DNA from: Pseudarthrobacter oxydans
Lineage (GTDB): Bacteria > Actinomycetota > Actinomycetes > Actinomycetales > Micrococcaceae
Length of the DNA: 64,000 bases
Direction: 5' to 3'
Assembly: GCF_034258515.1 (NCBI RefSeq)
Contig: NZ_CP139438.1
Location: 3,038,001 to 3,102,000 of the forward strand
Part shown: positions 15,856 through 24,810 of the stretch, one piece after another
Layout: every line of letters starts with the position of its first letter
How positions within the stretch are numbered: the first letter of the stretch is position 1
The notes under the pieces: generated by a model
The model's database searches: none
Seen by the model: the letters and a program-made list of their open reading frames with translations, nothing else
Told to the model about the DNA's origin: nothing
Program-made: the position numbers and the translations under genes

Positions 15856-17097
15856 ATGGATGCTTTCGCCTTAATTCTTGCTTTGTTTATGCTGCTGCTG
15901 GGCGCCTTCGCGGGTGCGGCGGCTGCGTTCTTTGTGCTTCGGAGAAGCGCCAAGGGCCTGGAGGAGGATTTCGACGCCGTATCGTCCCGGCTTTCAGAGG
16001 TCAGTGCGCAGTTCGCCGCGGCCGACGCCGAGCGGCGCCTTTTGGCGGCACAGAACAGGGAGTTGGGTGAAGCCAGGTCCCAGGACGGCAGCGTGCTGCG
16101 GGCGCTTGCCCCGGTGGCGGAGAAACTGACGGCCGTGCAGCAGCAGGTTGCGCTGCTTGAGCGTGACCGGGTGGAACAGTACGGCCAGCTTGCCCAGCAG
16201 CTTCAGGAAGCCCGGCTCTCGGATGAACAGCTGATCCGTTCCACCCATGCGCTGGAGTCCGCACTCCGGTCCAACAGCGCGCGGGGGCAGTGGGGCGAAG
16301 TCCAGCTGCGGCGCGTGGTGGAAGTGTCCGGGATGCTCCGGCACGTGGACTTCGTGGAACAGGTCCACAGTCCCGGGGGCGATTCCAGCGTGCGGCCGGA
16401 CCTGGTGGTGCAGCTGCCCGGTGAAAAGCAGCTGGTGGTCGACGCCAAGGTTCCGCTGTCCTCCTACCTGGAAGCCCAGGAACTGGGCCCGGACGTCCGC
16501 ACCGCGGGTGGTTCCAGCGCCTTCCCCGCCGGTCCGGCCCCAAGCAACGGCCACCGCAGCCAGCAGGCGCTGCTGCAGGCCCATGCCAAAGCGCTGCGGG
16601 CACACGTGGATTCCCTGGGCAATAAGAAGTACTGGGACATTCCCGGCAACTCCCCGGAGCTGGTGATCTGCTTCATCCCGGCTGAGTCAATTCTCGCCAC
16701 GGCCCTCATGGCCGATGCCGGCCTCCTTGACCACGCACTCTCGAAGAACGTTGTCCTGGCCTCGCCCAGCACGCTCCTGGCCGTCTTGAAGTCGGTGGCA
16801 TTCACGTGGCGTCAGGATGTCCTGACAGACAGTGCGCGGGAGCTGTTCGAACTGGCGCGGCAGCTGTACGACCGGATGGGAACCCTGGGCGAGAACGTCA
16901 CCAAACTCGGGTCGTCGCTGAAGTCATCCGTGGACCGCTACAACGCCATGGTGGGGACGCTGGAAGCGCGTGTCCTTCCTACCGCCCGGAAACTGAACTC
17001 ACTGGAAGAGTCCGGACTTGCCGCGCCGCCGGTGGTGGAAGCCACCCCGCGCGCCCTTGCTGCACCGGAACTCCAAAGCGATGACGAAGCCGCGTGA
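15856..17097 (+). CDS. rmuC: DNA recombination protein RmuC
   Basis: 413 residues. N-terminal membrane helix (MDAFALILALFMLLLGAFAG) and a coiled coil (residues about 35-130: FDAVSSRLSEVSAQFAAADA and on) precede the RmuC nuclease-like domain with SARGQWGEVQLRRVVEVSGM and RPDLVVQLPGEKQLVVDAKV, which hold the PD-(D/E)XK-like acidic residues. Limits certain rearrangements in E. coli; exact role unclear. Chosen ATG gives the membrane helix at the N-terminus; GACAGT 6 nt upstream is an imperfect leaderless-type -10. Diverges from ychF; converges with ispH. Confidence 0.93.
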   Translation: MDAFALILALFMLLLGAFAGAAAAFFVLRRSAKGLEEDFDAVSSRLSEVSAQFAAADAERRLLAAQNRELGEARSQDGSVLRALAPVAEKLTAVQQQVALLERDRVEQYGQLAQQLQEARLSDEQLIRSTHALESALRSNSARGQWGEVQLRRVVEVSGMLRHVDFVEQVHSPGGDSSVRPDLVVQLPGEKQLVVDAKVPLSSYLEAQELGPDVRTAGGSSAFPAGPAPSNGHRSQQALLQAHAKALRAHVDSLGNKKYWDIPGNSPELVICFIPAESILATALMADAGLLDHALSKNVVLASPSTLLAVLKSVAFTWRQDVLTDSARELFELARQLYDRMGTLGENVTKLGSSLKSSVDRYNAMVGTLEARVLPTARKLNSLEESGLAAPPVVEATPRALAAPELQSDDEAA

Positions 17098-17116
17098 GCA
17101 GCGGGCTTCCCGGTGA

Positions 17117-18196
17117 TCAGCTGCGCGCCCGGCGCCCGCCGAGCGCGCGGCTGACGTCGCCGGCCTGCTTGAGGGTGGCACGGAGTTCCTTGGGCAGCGA
17201 GAAGAGCAGGTCTTCCTCCGCCGTGACGACTTCCTCCACGGTTCCGTAGCCGTAGTCGGCCAGCAGGCGCAGCACCTCCTGCACCAGCACTTCCGGGACG
17301 GACGCTCCAGACGTCACGCCGACGGTGGCAACCCCTTCAAACCAGGTTTCGTCGACCTCGTTGGCGAAATCGACCCGGTACGACGCCTTCGCCCCGTACT
17401 CGAGGGCCACCTCCACCAGACGGACGGAGTTTGAGGAGTTGGCCGAGCCCACCACGATGACCAGGTCTGCCTGCGGCGAGATCTTCTTGATGGCCACCTG
17501 CCGGTTGGTGGTGGCATAGCAGATGTCGTCGCTGGGCGGATCCTGCAGGGTGGGAAACCGCTGCTTGAGCAACCGGACCGTCTCCATGGTTTCGTCAACG
17601 CTCAGGGTGGTCTGCGAGAGCCAGATGACCTTTTCCGGGTCCCGGACCGTCACCTTGTCCACCTCGTGGGGACCATTGATGATCTGGATGTGTTCCGGTG
17701 CTTCGCCGGCCGTGCCTTCCACTTCCTCATGGCCGTCATGGCCGATCAGCAGGATGTCGAAATCGTCCTTGGCAAACCGGACGGCCTCCTTATGCACCTT
17801 GGTAACGAGGGGGCAGGTGGCGTCGATCGTGCGCAGGCCGCGGTCCTCGGCAGACTGGACCACAGCCGGGGAGACGCCGTGTGCGGAGAAAATGACCAGG
17901 GCACCCTCGGGCACTTCGTCTGTCTCGTCGACGAAGATGGCTCCCTGTTCCTCCAAAGAGCTGACCACGTGCACGTTGTGGACGATCTGCTTCCGCACAT
18001 AGACCGGCGGTCCGTAGTGCTCCAGGGCCTTCTCCACGGCGATGACGGCGCGGTCAACGCCGGCGCAGTAACCGCGGGGAGCAGCGAGCAGCACCTTCTT
18101 GGTTCCCGGCACCGGGGCTGCGGCAGCTACTTCCTCAGGTGACCGGCGCCGACGCGGGATGGTGGGCATCGAAAGGGAAACAGCTGAGGGGGTCAT
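17117..18196 (-). CDS. ispH: 4-hydroxy-3-methylbut-2-enyl diphosphate reductase IspH
   Basis: Last enzyme of the MEP isoprenoid pathway, making IPP and DMAPP. 359 residues. The three cysteine ligands of the 4Fe-4S cluster are seen: Cys44 in PRGYCAGV, Cys128 in ATCPLV and Cys226 in [16 protein letters not shown] and SSNS substrate-binding motifs are intact. A 30-residue N-terminal extension ([18 protein letters not shown]) is poorly conserved, so the second Met (residue 10) is also possible. Starts 9 nt after the upstream membrane gene's stop: likely one operon. Confidence 0.97.
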   Translation of the reverse strand: MTPSAVSLSMPTIPRRRRSPEEVAAAAPVPGTKKVLLAAPRGYCAGVDRAVIAVEKALEHYGPPVYVRKQIVHNVHVVSSLEEQGAIFVDETDEVPEGALVIFSAHGVSPAVVQSAEDRGLRTIDATCPLVTKVHKEAVRFAKDDFDILLIGHDGHEEVEGTAGEAPEHIQIINGPHEVDKVTVRDPEKVIWLSQTTLSVDETMETVRLLKQRFPTLQDPPSDDICYATTNRQVAIKKISPQADLVIVVGSANSSNSVRLVEVALEYGAKASYRVDFANEVDETWFEGVATVGVTSGASVPEVLVQEVLRLLADYGYGTVEEVVTAEEDLLFSLPKELRATLKQAGDVSRALGGRRARS

Positions 18197-18205
18197 TCCT
18201 CCATG

Positions 18206-19054
18206 CTACCGGTTTGCCCGCTGCGGCTTCCGCGAGGTGAACCCGGCCACGACGCCCAGCACCAGCAGCACGCCGCCGGTGACCGCCGCTGCCAGGGTCC
18301 AGGCCTGGAAATCCGCCGCGGAGGCGGCCACAAATTCGTCCCGGAACATGTTGGCAACTTCATTTCCGCTGTCCGCGGACACGACGGCGGCGGACGCCGC
18401 CTGTGAGCCCGCCGCCCAGGCAGCCGCGAGGAGCAGCGCGCCGGCGCCCGCCCCGGCCAGCACTGTCCAGCGGCGGCGTGCAGCCACCAGGGCAAGGAGC
18501 AGCGCTACGGCGGATCCACCAGCCAGCAGGTAGCCCGCAGGCGCATAGGTGGTGAGCCGTTCAGTCCACTCCTTGTACATAGGCTGGCCCACGTTGATCA
18601 GGGTTTGTTCAGGTGGGTCCAGGGGCAGCCTGGTAGTGCGCGAAATCTCCTCCGCGCCCAGCGCCACCAAGGGGGCGACGTCCAAAGTGAGGGACGAAGC
18701 CGAGGCCGCCCCGCCGTCGTCCGTCGCCGGGGCGAAGCTGAGCCGGTGGCTCCTGCGCAGCGTTTCCTCCCACGCGGCTGGATAGCCCGGCAGGCCTGTC
18801 AGTGACGAAGCCGCGTCTTCCAGCACCGGCTGGACGAGGTCGGAGAGGAAACCGGGAACGGCGCTGGTGTCGATGGTGCCCACCGCCGCTACGGCCAGCT
18901 CCTGCTGGAACGCTGAATTTGTTGCGAGCGGGGCCGCCAACTCCACGAAGCCCTGTTCCTGGACGATGTTGCGGTCCAGCCAGATGGCCGGAACTGCCAC
19001 GGCTGCCAGCAGGACTGCCAGCACGGTGGCGGCAGCAGAAACAAAAGTTCGCAC
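18206..19054 (-). CDS. Conserved hypothetical membrane protein
   Basis: 282 residues, unknown function. N-terminal hydrophobic helix (VLAVLLAAVAVPAIWL), a long extracytoplasmic domain of about 145 residues (LDRNIVQEQGFVELAAPLAT onward), then helices near YLLAGGSAVALLLALVA and TVLAGAGAGALLLAAAW and a final helix before SRKPQRANR. GTG start with GAAGGAACCGCC upstream. A TAGGAT box at 19087-19092 (minus) may be its promoter. In line with ispH, 9 nt apart; the order xseA/xseB (opposite strand), this gene, ispH suggests a cell-envelope role, unproven. Confidence 0.75.
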   Translation of the reverse strand: MRTFVSAAATVLAVLLAAVAVPAIWLDRNIVQEQGFVELAAPLATNSAFQQELAVAAVGTIDTSAVPGFLSDLVQPVLEDAASSLTGLPGYPAAWEETLRRSHRLSFAPATDDGGAASASSLTLDVAPLVALGAEEISRTTRLPLDPPEQTLINVGQPMYKEWTERLTTYAPAGYLLAGGSAVALLLALVAARRRWTVLAGAGAGALLLAAAWAAGSQAASAAVVSADSGNEVANMFRDEFVAASAADFQAWTLAAAVTGGVLLVLGVVAGFTSRKPQRANR

Positions 19055-19248
19055 GGCGGTTCCTTCGTCGTTGGTGGGGTTATCCCATCCTAGGCAGGCT
19101 TGGCGGGGGTTCTTTGTCAGCCCCGGGTGGTACAGCTTATGGATAAGGTTGAATGACCGCCGACCTCAGCCCACAGCCCGACACCAGGCAGCCAAACACC
19201 GGACGAAGGACCCCATGCCCGCAGCTCCAGCCCCGCGAGGGAGTTCGC

Positions 19249-20589
19249 ATGTCTGAACAGGCGTCACTCCCGGGCACCGGCCAGCAATCCACCGCGCCCA
19301 CCACGCTGCCTGCCACGGCCGCCGAAACCACCCCTGACAATCCGTGGCCGCTCCAGTTGCTGTCGCAGAAGCTCAAGGCCCACATCGACCGCACGCCGTC
19401 TGCTTGGGTTGAGGGCCAGGTCATCGAGCTGAACCGCCGGGGCACCAATGCCTACCTCACGTTGCGGGACGTGGACGCCGAAGTTTCCCTGCCCGCCTCC
19501 GTTTGGACCAAGGTACTGGAACGCCAGGACCTGCCGCTGGAGCGCGGATCCCGTGTGGTTGCCCTGCTGAAGCCGGAGTTCTGGATCAAGACCGGACGGC
19601 TGAACATGCTGGTCCGTGACATCAGGCCGGTGGGCCTGGGCGATCTCCTTGCCCGGATTGAACGGCTGCGCCAGGCGCTCTCCGCCGAGGGCCTTTTCGC
19701 TGACTCCCGCAAGAAACCCCTTCCCCTGCTGCCGCACCGCATCGGGCTCATCACGGGGCGCGATTCGGATGCCAAAAAGGACATCCTGCGCAACGCCGCC
19801 CTGCGCTGGCCCGCGGTTGAGTTTGAAATCAGGGAGGTGGCCGTGCAGGGGAACACCGCCGTCGCCCAGGTGGTCCGTGCCCTGCGCGACCTGGACGCCC
19901 TGCCGGAGGTGGACGTCATTGTGATCGCCCGCGGCGGCGGCGCCCTGGAGGACCTCCTGCCGTTCAACAGTGAAGAACTGATCCGCGCCGTCGCAGCAGC
20001 CGTTACCCCGGTGGTGAGTGCCATCGGCCACGAGGCGGACAGGCCACTGCTCGACGACGTCGCAGACCTGCGTGCATCTACCCCCACGGATGCCGCCAAG
20101 CGGATTGTCCCGGAAGTTTCCGAGGAACTTGCGGGCGTCCGCCAGGCCCGGGAGCAGCTGCGCCGCTGCATTGAGCGGCTGGTGGACCGGGAATCGGACC
20201 GGCTGGCCTCCCTGCATTCACGGCCCGTGCTGGCTGCGCCGGAAGGACTGGTAACCGTCCGTTCAGAAGAAATCGAGCGGCTGCTGAGGAGGTCTTCGGC
20301 CGCAGTCAGTTCCACCGTGGTCCGCGCGGCTGACCAACTGGACCACCTGAAGGCGCAGGTGCGGGCGCTGTCGCCGCAGAAAACCCTGGACCGGGGGTAC
20401 GCCGTCGTCGAACTCGCCGCGAAGCGCGCTGCGCAGTCAGGCGCCGCGGGCCACGCTGTGGTCCGCCGCCCGGCTGAGGCTCCCGCCGGCGCCCCGCTGT
20501 CCATCCGCGTGGCGGAGGGCCGCTTCGGCGCAACCTCCACCGGAACACCTGAAGAGACCACTACCGAAACCGGAGAACTACATGACTGA
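19249..20589 (+). CDS. xseA: Exodeoxyribonuclease VII large subunit
   Basis: Catalytic subunit of the single-strand exonuclease VII. 446 residues. OB-fold N-terminus (AWVEGQVIELNRRGTNAYLT), central domain with ITGRDSDAKKDILRN and DVIVIARGGGALEDLLPFN, IGHEADRPLLDDVADLRAST, then a coiled-coil and a C-terminal SPQKTLDRGYAVV motif. I start at 19249 (MSEQASLPG) because GAGGGAG is 5-6 nt upstream; an earlier in-frame ATG at 19153 has no good site. Overlaps xseB by 8 nt. Confidence 0.96.
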   Translation: MSEQASLPGTGQQSTAPTTLPATAAETTPDNPWPLQLLSQKLKAHIDRTPSAWVEGQVIELNRRGTNAYLTLRDVDAEVSLPASVWTKVLERQDLPLERGSRVVALLKPEFWIKTGRLNMLVRDIRPVGLGDLLARIERLRQALSAEGLFADSRKKPLPLLPHRIGLITGRDSDAKKDILRNAALRWPAVEFEIREVAVQGNTAVAQVVRALRDLDALPEVDVIVIARGGGALEDLLPFNSEELIRAVAAAVTPVVSAIGHEADRPLLDDVADLRASTPTDAAKRIVPEVSEELAGVRQAREQLRRCIERLVDRESDRLASLHSRPVLAAPEGLVTVRSEEIERLLRRSSAAVSSTVVRAADQLDHLKAQVRALSPQKTLDRGYAVVELAAKRAAQSGAAGHAVVRRPAEAPAGAPLSIRVAEGRFGATSTGTPEETTTETGELHD

Positions 20590-20800
20590 GCAGACGGCAG
20601 GGGCCGGAATCGCGGCCCTGAGCTACGAAGAGGCCCGCGAGCAGCTCATCGCGGTGGTGGGGAAGCTCGAGGCCGGCGGGGCAAGCCTTGAGGAATCCCT
20701 GGCGCTCTGGGAACGGGGCGAAGCCCTGGCCGCCCGGTGCGAGGAATGGCTGGAAGGTGCCCGGAAGCGGCTGGCAGCCGCCCGCGACCAGCCGCTCTGA
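20582..20800 (+). CDS. xseB: Exodeoxyribonuclease VII small subunit
   Basis: 72 residues, usual XseB size. SYEEAREQLIAVVGKLEAGG followed by SLEESLALWERGEAL is the family signature; largely helical and assembles with XseA. Starts inside the last codons of xseA, so it is translationally coupled. Ends 10 nt before the converging PPK2 gene, with no clear hairpin between. Confidence 0.96.
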   Translation: MTEQTAGAGIAALSYEEAREQLIAVVGKLEAGGASLEESLALWERGEALAARCEEWLEGARKRLAAARDQPL

Positions 20801-20810
20801 CAGCAAGGGC

Positions 20811-21665
20811 TCAGGAGCGCGCGGCCAGTTCCCGTTCCATCGCTACATCAAACTCCGCTTTGGGCCACTCAAGGTTAAGGTCAGTGAGCGCGCCCAAGAG
20901 CAGCTGCTGGACGGCAATCCTGGCAAACCATTTCTTGTTCGCCGGGACAACATGCCAGGGAGCTGCAGCGGTGCTGGTCTCCTCGATTGCCGCCTGGTAG
21001 GCGCTCATGTAGTCGTCCCAGAAGGCGCGCTCCTCCAGGTCTCCCCGGCTGTACTTCCAGTGTTTGGCCGGGTTGTCCAGGCGGGCCAGCAGCCGCTGCT
21101 TCTGCTCCTCGCCGCTGATGTGCAGCATGACTTTGACCACCTTCGTCCCGGAGTCGGTCAGCCGCGTCTCGAACTCGTTGATGGCCACGTACCGCCGCTT
21201 GATTTCCGCGGGAGTCGCCCAGGCACGCACCCGGTGGATCAGAACGTCCTCGTAGTGTGAGCGGTCAAAAACACCCACCATCCCGGCGGCCGGCACCTCC
21301 TTTTCGATGCGCCACAGGAAGTCGTAGGACTTTTCCTCCTCCGTGGGCGCCTTGAAGGCTTTGAACTGGACGCCCTGGGGGTTCATGGCGGCCATGACGT
21401 GGTTGACGATCCCGCCCTTGCCGGCGGTGTCCATGGCCTGGAGGATCAGCAGGATCCGCTTCCGTCCGCCGAACCGCGACTCGGCGAACAGCTTTTCCTG
21501 CAGTTCCGTCAGTCCGTTGTCCATTTCGGCGAGCAGGGCCTGGCCGTCCTCCTTGGTGCCGCTGTAGCCGGGGGTGGCGTCAGGATCGACTTTGCTCAAC
21601 AGGAACCCCTTCCTCGCCCGCAGGGTTTCAGAGGGGTGCTGGTCGAAGCCGACGGCGTCGGGCAT
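20811..21665 (-). CDS. Polyphosphate kinase 2 family (polyphosphate:nucleotide phosphotransferase)
   Basis: Transfers phosphate between polyphosphate and nucleoside mono- or diphosphates. 284 residues from the ATG at 21665. Walker A-like LQAMDTAGKGGIVNHVM, Walker B-like FDRSHYEDVLIHRVR and lid RYVAINEFETRL match one-domain PPK2. GAAAGGA lies 6 nt before this ATG; the GTG at 21713, almost on the alaA stop, lacks a ribosome site. Same direction as alaA, 51 nt after its stop, so may be co-transcribed. Nucleotide preference (class I, II or III) is not decidable here. Confidence 0.92.
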   Translation of the reverse strand: MPDAVGFDQHPSETLRARKGFLLSKVDPDATPGYSGTKEDGQALLAEMDNGLTELQEKLFAESRFGGRKRILLILQAMDTAGKGGIVNHVMAAMNPQGVQFKAFKAPTEEEKSYDFLWRIEKEVPAAGMVGVFDRSHYEDVLIHRVRAWATPAEIKRRYVAINEFETRLTDSGTKVVKVMLHISGEEQKQRLLARLDNPAKHWKYSRGDLEERAFWDDYMSAYQAAIEETSTAAAPWHVVPANKKWFARIAVQQLLLGALTDLNLEWPKAEFDVAMERELAARS

Positions 21666-21716
21666 GGGAATCCTTTCAGCGAAGTTCCACGGGTCCGGGG
21701 TGCCCGTGGACACAGG

Positions 21717-22937
21717 CTAGTTCCCCTGGTACCTGCTTAGGAAGTCCCCCATCCGGCCCACGGCTTCCTCGATGTCCTTGACGTTGGGCAAGGTCACCAT
21801 GCGGAAGTGGTCCGGGCGCACCCAGTTGAACGCCCGGCCGTGGGAGACCAGGATTTTTTGCTCCCTGAGGAGGTCCAGGACGAACTTCTCGTCGTCACGG
21901 ATGTGGTACACCTCGGGGTCGAGCTTCGGGAAGAGGTACAGGGCGCCCCGGGCCTGCTGGGTACTCACGCCCGGAATGGCGTTGAGCATGTCGTACGCCT
22001 TGTTGCGCTGCTCCAGCAGCCGCCCGCCCGGCAGGATCAGGTCGTTGATGCTCTGGTAGCCGCCCAGCGCTGTCTGGATCGCGTGCTGGGCCGGCACGTT
22101 GGCGCAGAGGCGCATGTTGGCAAGAAGGCTGATGCCTTCCAGGTAGTCGGCTGCATCCTTCTTCGGACCGGAAATGGCCATCCAGCCGGCCCGGTACCCG
22201 CACACCCGGTAGGCCTTGGACAGGCCGCTGAAGGTGAGGCACAGGACGTCGTCGCCGGTAAGCCCCGCAAGGTTTACGTGGACGGCGTCCTCGTAGAGGA
22301 TCTTCTCGTAGATTTCGTCGGCAAAGAGGACCAGGCCGTGCTTCTCGGCGAGGGCCACGATCTTCTTCAGCGTCTCTTCCGGGTAGACGGCTCCGGTGGG
22401 GTTGTTCGGGTTGATCACCACAATGCCCTTGGTGCGGGGCGTGATCTTGGCTTCCATGTCCTCCAGGTCGGGCTGCCACCCGGACTCCTCGTCGCAGAGG
22501 TAGTGGACTGGCTTGCCGCTGGCCAGCGCCACCGAGGCCGTCCAGAGGGGGTAGTCCGGCGTGGGGATCAGGACCTCGTCGCCATCGTCAAGGAGGGCCA
22601 TCAGGGACATGGTGATGAGCTCGCTGACGCCGTTGCCCAGGTAGATGTCGTCCACATGGATGTTCTGGATGCCGCGGGTCTGGTAGTACTGCGACACTGC
22701 GGTCCGGGCGGAAAAGATGCCGCGGGAGTCACTGTAGCCCTGGGCATGCGGCAGGTGGCGGATCATGTCCACCAGGATGGCGTCCGGCGCTTCAAATCCG
22801 AACGGCGCCGGGTTTCCGATGTTCAGCTTGAGGATCCGGTGACCCTCCGCTTCCATCTGCTGGGCGGCCTGGAGGATCGGTCCACGGATGTCGTAAAGCA
22901 CGTTGTTGAGTTTCGTGGACTGCCTGAATTCTGCCAT
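21717..22937 (-). CDS. alaA: Alanine-synthesising aminotransferase AlaA
   Basis: PLP enzyme, pyruvate plus glutamate to alanine. 406 residues. Very close in wording to E. coli AlaA: LNIGNPAPFGFEAPDAILVD, GNGVSELITMSL, INPNNPTGAVYP, ADEIYEKILYED, catalytic Lys in SGLSKAYRVCGYRAGWM, and ANVPAQHAIQTALGGYQSI. GAGGG directly before ATG. CATATT 6 nt before the ATG is an imperfect leaderless-type box. Preceded by the strong terminator at 23019-23064, so transcribed separately from the osmoprotectant operon. Confidence 0.93.
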   Translation of the reverse strand: MAEFRQSTKLNNVLYDIRGPILQAAQQMEAEGHRILKLNIGNPAPFGFEAPDAILVDMIRHLPHAQGYSDSRGIFSARTAVSQYYQTRGIQNIHVDDIYLGNGVSELITMSLMALLDDGDEVLIPTPDYPLWTASVALASGKPVHYLCDEESGWQPDLEDMEAKITPRTKGIVVINPNNPTGAVYPEETLKKIVALAEKHGLVLFADEIYEKILYEDAVHVNLAGLTGDDVLCLTFSGLSKAYRVCGYRAGWMAISGPKKDAADYLEGISLLANMRLCANVPAQHAIQTALGGYQSINDLILPGGRLLEQRNKAYDMLNAIPGVSTQQARGALYLFPKLDPEVYHIRDDEKFVLDLLREQKILVSHGRAFNWVRPDHFRMVTLPNVKDIEEAVGRMGDFLSRYQGN

Positions 22938-23018
22938 CCCTCAAATATGCCACAGGAAGGATGGGCGGCAGCTGAGACGTCAGCCACACGGTGCGGCGGG
23001 TTCCGGCAGGCAGGACGG

Positions 23019-23064
23019 ACGACGGCGGCTGCCGGACCTCCGAAGGTCCGGCAGCCGCCGTCGT
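23019..23064 (-). terminator. 21-bp perfect hairpin ending the osmoprotectant operon
   Basis: Two perfectly complementary 21-nt arms (23019-23039 and 23044-23064) around CCGA, 40 nt past the stop of the binding-protein gene. No T-tract follows on the minus strand, so it fits an L-shaped terminator. Confidence 0.75.
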
Positions 23065-23104
23065 ACTGCTGAGCCATCGCACCGATGGCGGCGCGATGCA
23101 GTTG

Positions 23105-24067
23105 CTACTTCACGATGCCCTTTTCCTTCAGCCACGCCTGCGCGGCTTCCTTGGCACCCTGCTTCTGGCTGCCGCTGACGGCCCTGTTCAGGTTGATCAG
23201 GTCCTCGGTGGTCAGCACGCGGGACACCGAGTTGAGGGCTTCCTTCGCCTTGTCCGTCATCTTCGCCTCGTTGTACAGCGGAACCACCTGCTGGGCAATG
23301 AAGTTGTTCTTGGGGTCCTCGAGCACCACAAGATCGTTGTCCGCGATGGACGGGGTAGTGGTGTAGATGTCCGCCACCTGCACCTGGTCCTCCAGGAGTG
23401 CCTTCAGGGTCACGGGACCGCCGCCGTCACTGAACGGCTCCAGCTTCTTGGGCTCGCAGTTGTAGTTCTTCTTCAGGCCCGGCAGGCCGTAGGCGCGCTC
23501 AGCGAAGGTGGCCGGAGCTCCAACCACGATCTCGCTGCAGACCTTGGCCAGGTCCTCAATGGACTTCAGCTGGTACTTTTCGGCGGTTGCCTTGGTGACC
23601 ACCATGGCGTCCTTGTCTTCTGCCTTGGCCGGTTCCAGGATGGCCAGCCCGCCGGGCAGCTTGTCCGGCAGCGCCTTGGCGATGTCTTCCGCTGACACCT
23701 CGGAGGCTTCCTTGTCCACGTGCAGCAGCAGGTTGCCGGTGTAATCCGGAATGACGTCCACGGAACCGTCCTGGACTGCCTTGAAGTACACCTCGCGGGA
23801 GCCGATGTTGGGCTTGGTGGTGGCCGTGACGCCGGCCGCGTTCAGCGCCCCGGCGTACAGTTCGCCGATGATCTGGCTTTCGGTGAAGTCGGCTGAGCCA
23901 ATCACCAGGGATGTTGCTCCCCCGGAGGCCGCTCCGCTGCTGGCCGGCGCCTTGCTCAGTGGATCCGAGGATCCGCCGCAGGCAGACAGCGCCATGGCCA
24001 GGCCGAGTCCTGCGGCGAGGCCGCCGAATGCCCGCCTGCCGGGATGGTATGGACGGCTTTCTTTCAT
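23105..24067 (-). CDS. Glycine betaine/choline-type ABC transporter binding lipoprotein (OpuC/ProX class)
   Basis: 320 residues. Lipoprotein signal RRAFGGLAAGLGLAMALSAC. OpuAC domain begins LVIGSADFTESQIIGELYAG and includes the DVIPDYTGNLLLH motif typical of OsmF/OpuC proteins, and YTTTPSIADNDLVVLEDPKN. AGGAGGTAAATC precedes the ATG, the strongest ribosome site in the operon. The ATG overlaps the upstream permease stop (ATGA). Last gene of ATPase, permease, permease, receptor. Likely takes up quaternary amines under osmotic stress. Confidence 0.92.
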   Translation of the reverse strand: MKESRPYHPGRRAFGGLAAGLGLAMALSACGGSSDPLSKAPASSGAASGGATSLVIGSADFTESQIIGELYAGALNAAGVTATTKPNIGSREVYFKAVQDGSVDVIPDYTGNLLLHVDKEASEVSAEDIAKALPDKLPGGLAILEPAKAEDKDAMVVTKATAEKYQLKSIEDLAKVCSEIVVGAPATFAERAYGLPGLKKNYNCEPKKLEPFSDGGGPVTLKALLEDQVQVADIYTTTPSIADNDLVVLEDPKNNFIAQQVVPLYNEAKMTDKAKEALNSVSRVLTTEDLINLNRAVSGSQKQGAKEAAQAWLKEKGIVK

Positions 24068-24810
24068 GATTTACCTCCTGGTACCACAGCCTCCGTGAGG
24101 ACGGGGTCTGTGAGATCGGCCGTAGCCTGCTGGCTGCGGCGGGACTGCCCCGAGGCGCCTGTTGCCAGGAACAGCCTCTGGAAAAGGGAGAGGACAAGGT
24201 CGACGGCGATCGCCAGCGCCGCGATGAGCAGGGAACCGCCGAGCATCTGGGGGAAGTCGCTGAGGACCAGTCCGTCGAAAAGGTACCGGCCCAGGCCGCC
24301 CAGGTTGATGTACGCCACCACGGAAACCGTGGCGATCACCTGCAGCACGCCGGTGCGGAAGCCGCCGAACATTACGGTGAGCGCGTTGGGCAGCTCCGCC
24401 CGGAAGAGGACCTGCAGTTCGGTCATGCCCATGGCACGCGCGGCGTCCACCACGTTGCGGTCCACGCTGGAGATGCCGGCATAGGTGCCCGCGAGCAGGG
24501 GCGGGACAGTGAGGATGACCAGCGCCCAGATGGGGGGCATCAGCCCGATCCCGGCAAGCAGCACAAAGAGCGTCAGCAGGCCCAGTGTGGGCAGCGCACG
24601 CAGCGCGCCGGCGAGCGCAACCACCGCAACCCGTCCCCTGCCGGTGTGGCCTACATACATGCCTACGGGGACGGCGATGGCGGCCGCGATCAGCATCACC
24701 AGGCCGGTGTACTGGAGGTGTTCGCCCAGCCGGGCGGGGATCCCGGCGCTTCCTGTCCAGTGCAGGGGGTCGGCCAGCCAGGCGAAGGTATCGGCGAAAA
24801 CGTTGCTCAT
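24064..24810 (-). CDS. Osmoprotectant ABC transporter permease (second)
   Basis: 248 residues, BPD_transp_1 permease with about six helices. RALPTLGLLTLFVLLAGIGL and AARAMGMTELQVLFRAELPN (EAA loop) match ProW/OpuB permeases. Overlaps its neighbours by 4 nt at both ends, so translation is tightly coupled. Works with the 24807-25538 permease as a heterodimer. Confidence 0.92.
   Translation of the reverse strand: MSNVFADTFAWLADPLHWTGSAGIPARLGEHLQYTGLVMLIAAAIAVPVGMYVGHTGRGRVAVVALAGALRALPTLGLLTLFVLLAGIGLMPPIWALVILTVPPLLAGTYAGISSVDRNVVDAARAMGMTELQVLFRAELPNALTVMFGGFRTGVLQVIATVSVVAYINLGGLGRYLFDGLVLSDFPQMLGGSLLIAALAIAVDLVLSLFQRLFLATGASGQSRRSQQATADLTDPVLTEAVVPGGKS

Noticed and set aside
19153..19248. 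ATG at 19153 as the xseA start
   Set aside because: Adds a non-conserved leader and lacks a ribosome site; the ATG at 19249 has GAGGGAG.
21666..21713. GTG at 21713 as the PPK2 start
   Set aside because: No ribosome site and almost on the alaA stop; the ATG at 21665 has GAAAGGA at good spacing.
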